Source: Bacteroidota bacterium (lineage in GTDB: Bacteria; Bacteroidota; Bacteroidia; Chitinophagales; Chitinophagaceae). From it: DNA of 36,368 bases. Positions within the stretch are counted from its first letter, which is position 1; the number at the start of each line of letters is the position of its first letter. The stretch covers positions 1 to 36,368 of the forward strand of contig JABDGS010000029.1 of assembly GCA_013285915.1 (NCBI GenBank), in the 5' to 3' direction. Positions 31,289 to 36,368 of the stretch are shown piece after piece. A program made the position numbers and the translations under genes. The notes under the pieces are model-generated. The model made no database searches, was not told where the DNA came from, and saw nothing but the letters and a program-made list of their open reading frames with translations.

Positions 31289-31675
31289 ATGACCTACCTA
31301 TTTGACTCAAATACGGTAATTGACTATTTAGCCGGCAATATGCCTGCACAGGCAATGGCAGCAATGCACAATATAGTAAACCAGGGTTTTTGTATATCCG
31401 TAATTACAAATATTGAAACATTAAGTTTTGAATCGGGTAATCCCACCATTGATGCAAATACAATTGCCTTTGTACAAATGGCAATTATGTTTGATTTAAC
31501 TAACGATATTGTTAAAGAAACTATTTTATTAAGAAAGCTGAAAAAGAAACTAAAAACACCCGATGCAATTATTGCAGCTACCGCGATAGCATATAACCTT
31601 ACCTTGTTAACGCGCAATGTAAGTGATTTTGCTAATCTTCCAGGATTGTCAATTATTAATCCTCATACATTGTAA
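31289..31675 (+). CDS. PIN-domain VapC-type toxin
   Basis: 128 residues, normal for VapC. The conserved acidic residues of the PIN ribonuclease site are Asp6 (YLFDSNTVID), Glu43 (NIETLSF), Asp92 (KTPDAIIAATA) and Asp113 (TRNVSDF). The gene follows its antitoxin after six bases. By family, the toxin cuts RNA, often tRNA or rRNA, when released from the antitoxin; the target here is unknown. All catalytic residues look intact. Confidence 0.88.
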   Translation: MTYLFDSNTVIDYLAGNMPAQAMAAMHNIVNQGFCISVITNIETLSFESGNPTIDANTIAFVQMAIMFDLTNDIVKETILLRKLKKKLKTPDAIIAATAIAYNLTLLTRNVSDFANLPGLSIINPHTL

Positions 31676-31757
31676 GCCCCTTCAACACAATTCGCTTTAT
31701 TACTGTCTAATCTTACTTCATTAATCTTTATTATATTTACTGCCAATCTTATGTCAC

Positions 31758-33572
31758 ATGAGGGCATCATTAATTATACTATTGCTGGTAATTACAACCG
31801 GTCTGTCAGCACAACGCGCTTCCAATCCTGATATAAAAGCTAACTACACCAAAATTGAACGCATGATACCCATGCGCGATGGCATTAAACTCTTTACCGC
31901 GATCTATATACCAAAAGACAGCTCTCAAAAATATCCCATTCTTATGGAACGTACGCCTTATTCGTGTGCGCCATACGGAGAAGATAAATACCCCGGTAGA
32001 CTTGGGCCAAACAGGTTATTCCCTGCTGAAAAGTACATTTTTGTTTACCAGGATGTTCGCGGCAGGCACATGAGCGAAGGCCAGTTCCAGGAGATGACAC
32101 CTGCAATTGACCATAAAAAGTCTAATAAAGATGTTGACGAAAGCAGCGATACCTATGATGCCATTGAATGGCTGCTGAAGAACATTTCCAATAACAATGG
32201 CAGTGTTGGCATTTATGGTATTTCTTATCCCGGTTTTTATGCCTCTGCCTCTTTGCCTGATGCACACCCTGCTATAAAGGCTGTCTCACCGCAAGCGCCG
32301 GTAACTGACGAGTTTGAAGGCGATGATGCTTACCACCGCGGTGCTTTTTATGTAATGGACAATTTCTCTTTCGACAATTTTTTTGATGCACCGCGTACCG
32401 GACCACGTCAACAAGACCCGCCCCTTAGCGCTGCTGTGGATATAAAAGATGTTAACGAATTTTACGCAGCCCATGAACCCATTAGTACGCTTGACAGCGA
32501 ATATTTTCATGGAAAAGGCAAAATTTGGAATGAGTACCTTCAGCACGATACCAAAGATTATTATTGGCAGGCACGCAACATTCGCCCGCACCTGAAAAAT
32601 ATCAAACCAGCGGTATTGGTTGTAGGCGGTTGGTTTGATGCAGAGGATATGTTTGGCTCTTTAAAAACCTATGAGGCTATTGAAAAGCAAACACCCAACA
32701 ACAATAACCGCCTGGTAATGGGCCCCTGGACACACGGTGGATGGGAAAGCTCCAATTGGTCAAAATTTGTTGGCTACACATTTGGCAGCAATACCAGCGA
32801 TTACCTGCAGCAAATGGAATTCAACTTTTTCAATTTTTACCTAAAGGGCAAAGGCAACTTTAATGCAGGTGAAGCCACAGTGTTTGTTACCGGCAGCAAC
32901 CAATGGAAAAGTTTTACCAAATGGCCGCCGCAGGAAGCCGTTTCAACAACCTGGTGGCTAAACAACAATCATTCACTATTGCTAAACAAGGGAGCCGTAG
33001 CAGGTGCAGATGAATATGTTTCTGACCCAGCCAACCCGGTACCTTATCTTAATAAAAAAGCTGGCGACCGCCTTAGTGAATACCTCGCTGCTGACCAAAC
33101 CTTTGCATCCCAGCGCCCCGATGTATTGTATTATACCAGCGATGTGCTTACCGACGATATAACCATTGCCGGGCCAATTACTGCCAAACTGTTTGTAAGT
33201 ATGACTGGTACCGATGCCGACTTTATTGTAAAGGTTATTGACGTACTGCCTGATGGCACCCAAACCCAGCAACTTGTAAGGGCTGAAGTGTTGCGCGGCA
33301 AATTCAGGAACAGTTTTGAAAAGCCAGAACCGTTTAAGCCGGGCGAGATAACGCCCGTTACATTTGAGCTAAACTCAACTGCGCATACATTTTTAAAAGG
33401 GCACAAAATAATGGTGCAAATACAAAGCTCGTGGTTTCCGCTTACTGATCTTAACCCACAAAAGTTTACTGATATACCCACAGCTAAAGCAAGCGATTTT
33501 CAAAAAGCAACGATCCATATTTACCATGATGCACAACACCCTTCTGCAATACAGGCAGGTGTAATAAAATAG
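31758..33572 (+). CDS. Secreted CocE/NonD-family alpha/beta hydrolase (S15-like)
   Basis: 604 residues with signal peptide MRASLIILLLVITTGLSAQ. The N-terminal alpha/beta-hydrolase domain has the nucleophile Ser156 in GIYGISYPGF, Asp294 in GGWFDAEDMFG and His326 in GPWTHGGW, placed as in CocE-type enzymes and X-Pro dipeptidyl peptidases. A C-terminal jelly-roll (ITAKLFVSMTGTDADFIVKVIDVLPDG) follows from about residue 470. Probably a periplasmic or secreted peptidase or acylase; the true substrate is unknown. No partner genes are adjacent. Confidence 0.92.
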   Translation: MRASLIILLLVITTGLSAQRASNPDIKANYTKIERMIPMRDGIKLFTAIYIPKDSSQKYPILMERTPYSCAPYGEDKYPGRLGPNRLFPAEKYIFVYQDVRGRHMSEGQFQEMTPAIDHKKSNKDVDESSDTYDAIEWLLKNISNNNGSVGIYGISYPGFYASASLPDAHPAIKAVSPQAPVTDEFEGDDAYHRGAFYVMDNFSFDNFFDAPRTGPRQQDPPLSAAVDIKDVNEFYAAHEPISTLDSEYFHGKGKIWNEYLQHDTKDYYWQARNIRPHLKNIKPAVLVVGGWFDAEDMFGSLKTYEAIEKQTPNNNNRLVMGPWTHGGWESSNWSKFVGYTFGSNTSDYLQQMEFNFFNFYLKGKGNFNAGEATVFVTGSNQWKSFTKWPPQEAVSTTWWLNNNHSLLLNKGAVAGADEYVSDPANPVPYLNKKAGDRLSEYLAADQTFASQRPDVLYYTSDVLTDDITIAGPITAKLFVSMTGTDADFIVKVIDVLPDGTQTQQLVRAEVLRGKFRNSFEKPEPFKPGEITPVTFELNSTAHTFLKGHKIMVQIQSSWFPLTDLNPQKFTDIPTAKASDFQKATIHIYHDAQHPSAIQAGVIK

Positions 33573-33818
33573 CTCGTCAATTTTCCGCCAAAAAGAAGGA
33601 AAAAGTATCCTAAAAAGTTAACTGTGCATTTTGCATAATTAGTTACCTGTGTAATTTTTGAGACCATTTTACGTAAATTCATTTTGTGTATTCATTTCAG
33701 CATACGCCCAGCATCCATGCAGATACAGCTTTCCGGAGCAACAGCAAGAGGCAGCTTGCCAGGGGTAAGACTGTGCTACAAAGCTTTTGCCCCGAAGGGG
33801 CATATTGTAATAAATTAT
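33573..33818. other. Convergent intergenic region with small hairpin
   Basis: 246 bases between the CocE-like gene and the convergent TPR gene. It has no plausible reading frame. At 33788-33802 TGCCCC-GAA-GGGGCA forms a small 6-bp hairpin but without a clear T-run. A GC-richer patch from about 33710 to 33785 resembles other intergenic patches in the window. No promoter box was found. Confidence 0.4.
33788..33802. terminator. Weak hairpin between convergent genes
   Basis: TGCCCC (33788-33793) and GGGGCA (33797-33802) around a 3-base loop, 17 bases beyond the stop of the minus-strand TPR gene. A U-tract is lacking, so termination is only probable by position. Confidence 0.4.
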
Positions 33819-35084
33819 TTAAAGCTTGTCCCCATTGGCTGCCTTAGCTTTTAGCTGGGTAAACCATTGCTTTGTTGCGTCTGCAAAAAAGGGCAACAGG
33901 TCTTCCGGGTATTTTCTTTCAACTGTTTCTATCAACTGCCGGGCATCATCTGTAAGCCCGTTTCGTGAAGTGTTGATGGCGGCAGTAGTATAGGCAAAAC
34001 GGTAGTTGTTAAGCACCTGTATATTATCGCGGTTATTCAAATAGCCAGTACCTTCCGAAGACAGCACCGGCAGGCGTTTAAGTCTTGATTCCAGTTCAAC
34101 ATCACTTGTTGCATCCTTTACCGGCGAAAGGCGGTAAGTAAGCCCCTTGCACTGCATATAATCATCTAAAAAAAGCTTCATATTGGCTGGCACATCACCC
34201 GAAAAATATACTGGCTTTGTAAATGCTACGTTTTGTAAAATATCAAGCAGCAATTGGTCTGACCGCAGCAAAAAATTATTCTGAGAAGGTTTTAGCTTCC
34301 AGTATATAGCTGTATCACCATAGACAGGGTTCCTGTTGGGAATAGTTGCGCTTGTTGCCTCCCAACGAATGGCTTTTATTTTAGCCAGTTCCTCATCGGA
34401 ATAATTAAAAACTACACCGTTTTTGTCCCGCAACCATTGCGGGTACCAGGTTGTGTTAAGCAAGTTAAGGTCAATGCAGGTAACATCAGGCCTGTAACGT
34501 TCCACCAACTGCAGGTACAGCAGGTAATAGGTATACATATCCCCAGTGGTAAACAGGTAACCGCCGCGCCCGCTTTCATCCAGCACCTGCCTGAAATAAT
34601 TTGCAACCGTGCGGTTAATGCCACCCCTTTGCACTGCCTGTTTTAAACACCACTCGGCTGAATCGCGGTTATTATTGTATACATAATACAATGCCTGTGC
34701 ACCCCAGGCCGCAAGCAGCTTTGTATGAGGATCAAGCAGGAGTATATCGCCAGTGTATTTATCATTGCTTAAGCGAAGACAGTTTTCAAACGCAAGGCTT
34801 GTATTTTCTGTTAAGCCCTCCTGCGAGTTAATTATAGTTTCCCCGTCTTTGTGATTATACCTGTCAATAGCGCAGCCATAATAATACCAGGCTTCTGCGT
34901 TAGCCGGCTGGCTTTTTACCACATCTTCCAGCATCTTCCCGGCAGCTATATAATCAGGTTGTTCACCTGTGCGTATTTTCTTCATCTCGTCTTTAGCCTT
35001 AGCAAGCAGTTTTGCAGTGTCTGCCTGCGCCAATAAACATGCCGGCGTTAAAAGTAAAATGGCTATGGTAACGAAACGCATCAT
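33819..35084 (-). CDS. Exported TPR protein resembling the soluble domain of DUF2723 proteins
   Basis: 421 residues with signal peptide MMRFVTIAILLLTPACLLAQ. TPR-like helices follow (YIAAGKMLEDVVKSQPANAEAWYYYGCAIDRY). The middle (GYLFTTGDMYTYYLLYLQLVERYRPDVTCIDLNLLNTTWYPQWLRDKNG) resembles the periplasmic part of DUF2723/TMEM260 membrane proteins, but there are no other membrane helices here. It therefore looks like a soluble relative of that domain. The role is unknown. It follows purD after 60 bases and may be co-transcribed with it. Confidence 0.75.
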   Translation of the reverse strand: MMRFVTIAILLLTPACLLAQADTAKLLAKAKDEMKKIRTGEQPDYIAAGKMLEDVVKSQPANAEAWYYYGCAIDRYNHKDGETIINSQEGLTENTSLAFENCLRLSNDKYTGDILLLDPHTKLLAAWGAQALYYVYNNNRDSAEWCLKQAVQRGGINRTVANYFRQVLDESGRGGYLFTTGDMYTYYLLYLQLVERYRPDVTCIDLNLLNTTWYPQWLRDKNGVVFNYSDEELAKIKAIRWEATSATIPNRNPVYGDTAIYWKLKPSQNNFLLRSDQLLLDILQNVAFTKPVYFSGDVPANMKLFLDDYMQCKGLTYRLSPVKDATSDVELESRLKRLPVLSSEGTGYLNNRDNIQVLNNYRFAYTTAAINTSRNGLTDDARQLIETVERKYPEDLLPFFADATKQWFTQLKAKAANGDKL

Positions 35085-35144
35085 ACGGTAATATAGTACA
35101 AAATTTATTTGCAGGCAAATATGAAGCGGTTAGATGATACGCAG

Positions 35145-36368
35145 TTATTGTTGTGCAAACTCATATCCAATGTCGTTGCGGTAGTACATTCCGCTGAACG
35201 ATATATTTTCGAGAACGGCTTTTGAGCGTTCGGTAGCCTCGGTAATATTGCTGCCATACGACGACACTGCCAAAACCCTGCCACCATTGGTTAACACGTC
35301 TTCTTCAACCTGTTTTGTACCCGCGTGAAAGATAATAGTATTCTCATTATCCGGGCTGTTATTTAACCCTGTAATAACAAAGCCCTTTTCGTAATCGCCG
35401 GGGTAGCCGCCGCTAACTGCTACTATTGTTACGCAGGCACTTTCATCAAATGAGATGTCAATATTGTTCAGCGTGCTTTCATACACGGCAACAAATAATT
35501 CTACAATATCATTGGCCAACCGCGGCAGTACAACCTCTGTTTCAGGGTCGCCCATACGGCAGTTATATTCAATAACCATTGGCTGGCCGGTTACATTTAT
35601 CAACCCGAAAAATACAAACCCATTATAGACGATATTTTCTGCTGCAAGGCCGCTTATCGTTGGTTTTATAATACTTTCCTCTGCTATTTGCATAAAGGCC
35701 GCATCTGCAAAGGGCACAGGGCTAACACAACCCATACCGCCGGTGTTGAGGCCGGTGTCACCAACGCCTATGCGTTTATAATCTTTAGCGTGGCCTATTA
35801 TTTTATAATCTTTGCCGTCTGTTAATACAAACACGCTTATCTCAATCCCGTCTAAAAACTGTTCAATCACCACCCTTGACGATGCATCGCCAAACTGGCG
35901 GTTTACAATCATCTCTTCAAATACCTGCAAAGCTTCTTCGTGCGTACTGGCAATTACTACACCCTTGCCAGCAGCAAGCCCATCAGCTTTTAACACAATG
36001 GGTAAGCTGTGTTGGGCAATGTATTTTTTCCCTTCTTCAAAATTTGTCTCATCAAATTCGGCATACGCTGCAGTAGGTATATTATGCCTTTGCATAAATT
36101 TTTTAGAGAAGGCCTTGCTGCCCTCCAGTTGTGCGCCATTGGCGGATGGCCCGATCACCTTTATGTGCTGCAAAGCGCTATCATTTGCATAAAAATCAAA
36201 TACTCCTTTTACCAACGGCTCTTCAGGGCCTACTACCACCATATCTATATTATTTGCAACGCAAAATGTTTTTTGGGCAGCAAAATCGTTAACGCCAAAC
36301 GCCACGTTAGTACCAAATTGCGCGGTACCGGCGTTACCAGGGGCAATAAATAAAGCATCACAAAGGGG
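35145..36368 (-). CDS. purD: Phosphoribosylamine-glycine ligase, N-terminus cut by the window end
   Basis: Joins glycine to phosphoribosylamine, the second step of purine synthesis. The frame is open to the last base, where PLCDALFIAPGNAGTAQFGTN is read, so only about 20 residues including the usual GxGGREHAL motif are missing; the ATG at 36305 is internal. The ATP-grasp core is clear: PLVKGVFDFY, GSKAFSKKFMQRHNIPTA, LKADGLAAGKGVVIA, IEQFLDGIEISVF, TGGMGCVSPVP and NCRMGDPETEVVLPRL. No fusion to other purine enzymes is seen. Confidence 0.97.
   Translation of the reverse strand, partial: PLCDALFIAPGNAGTAQFGTNVAFGVNDFAAQKTFCVANNIDMVVVGPEEPLVKGVFDFYANDSALQHIKVIGPSANGAQLEGSKAFSKKFMQRHNIPTAAYAEFDETNFEEGKKYIAQHSLPIVLKADGLAAGKGVVIASTHEEALQVFEEMIVNRQFGDASSRVVIEQFLDGIEISVFVLTDGKDYKIIGHAKDYKRIGVGDTGLNTGGMGCVSPVPFADAAFMQIAEESIIKPTISGLAAENIVYNGFVFFGLINVTGQPMVIEYNCRMGDPETEVVLPRLANDIVELFVAVYESTLNNIDISFDESACVTIVAVSGGYPGDYEKGFVITGLNNSPDNENTIIFHAGTKQVEEDVLTNGGRVLAVSSYGSNITEATERSKAVLENISFSGMYYRNDIGYEFAQQ

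Overview
The window looks like chromosome of a Bacteroidota member, probably Chitinophagales/Chitinophagaceae. The evidence is a SusC/SusD pair, gliding genes gldE and gldD, DUF3109, DUF5522 and DUF2975 proteins, a Bacteroidota-type ComEC, several TAnnTTTG promoter boxes and no obvious Shine-Dalgarno sites. The genus is inference. Both ends cut genes: a SusC C-terminus on the left and the purD N-terminus on the right. No rRNA, CRISPR array or insertion sequence was seen, and no gene-free stretch exceeds about 300 bases.

Region 1 (1-2750) is the end of a nutrient-uptake locus, susC then susD, closed by an intrinsic terminator with no enzyme gene after it. Region 2 (2750-5800, minus strand) is a nucleic-acid housekeeping block: HU-like protein, a TPR membrane protein, a 31-residue basic COX24/mS38-like protein and RNase G, with a perfect 15-bp hairpin in front of the RNase gene. 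Region 3 (5990-10620, plus) is the familiar mutY-ssb-gldE-gldD order followed by a DUF3109 protein. An inverted GC-rich repeat pair flanks the gldD/DUF3109 junction and supplies the end of the gldD reading frame.

Region 4 (10650-12660) is the most striking insert: an overlapping two-gene module, a PtuA-like ATPase followed by a PtuB/retron-HNH-like protein in which most zinc-binding cysteines are replaced. It reads as a divergent Septu-like defence system, and its base composition looks richer in A+T than its neighbours. Region 5 (12730-17770) holds an orphan LutB-type protein, a Uma2 nuclease-like protein coupled to a polysaccharide deacetylase-like protein, two small unknowns and a Tat-exported TIM-barrel protein.

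Region 6 (17880-21870) has tandem SRPBCC paralogues divergent from a GlxA/AraC-type regulator, then a DUF2975 membrane protein with a small Cro/CI-type regulator. Their promoter carries two identical palindromes exactly 21 bp apart. A tRNA-Lys and a ComB-like phosphatase follow. Region 7 (21880-28860, minus) is a tight run of comEC, purH, a lipoprotein, a DMT-family transporter lacking an ordinary start codon at its natural N-terminus, and a SIMPL-like exported protein, with a carboxypeptidase-regulatory-domain protein upstream.

Region 8 (28940-31680, plus) contains trmB overlapping a DUF5522 gene, a possible GNAT-like/small basic protein pair, an alkyltransferase-like protein and a VapBC-type toxin-antitoxin pair. 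Region 9 (31750-36368) holds a secreted CocE/S15 hydrolase, an exported TPR protein resembling the soluble part of DUF2723 proteins, and purD. All family assignments come from reading motifs by eye; no database search was made.
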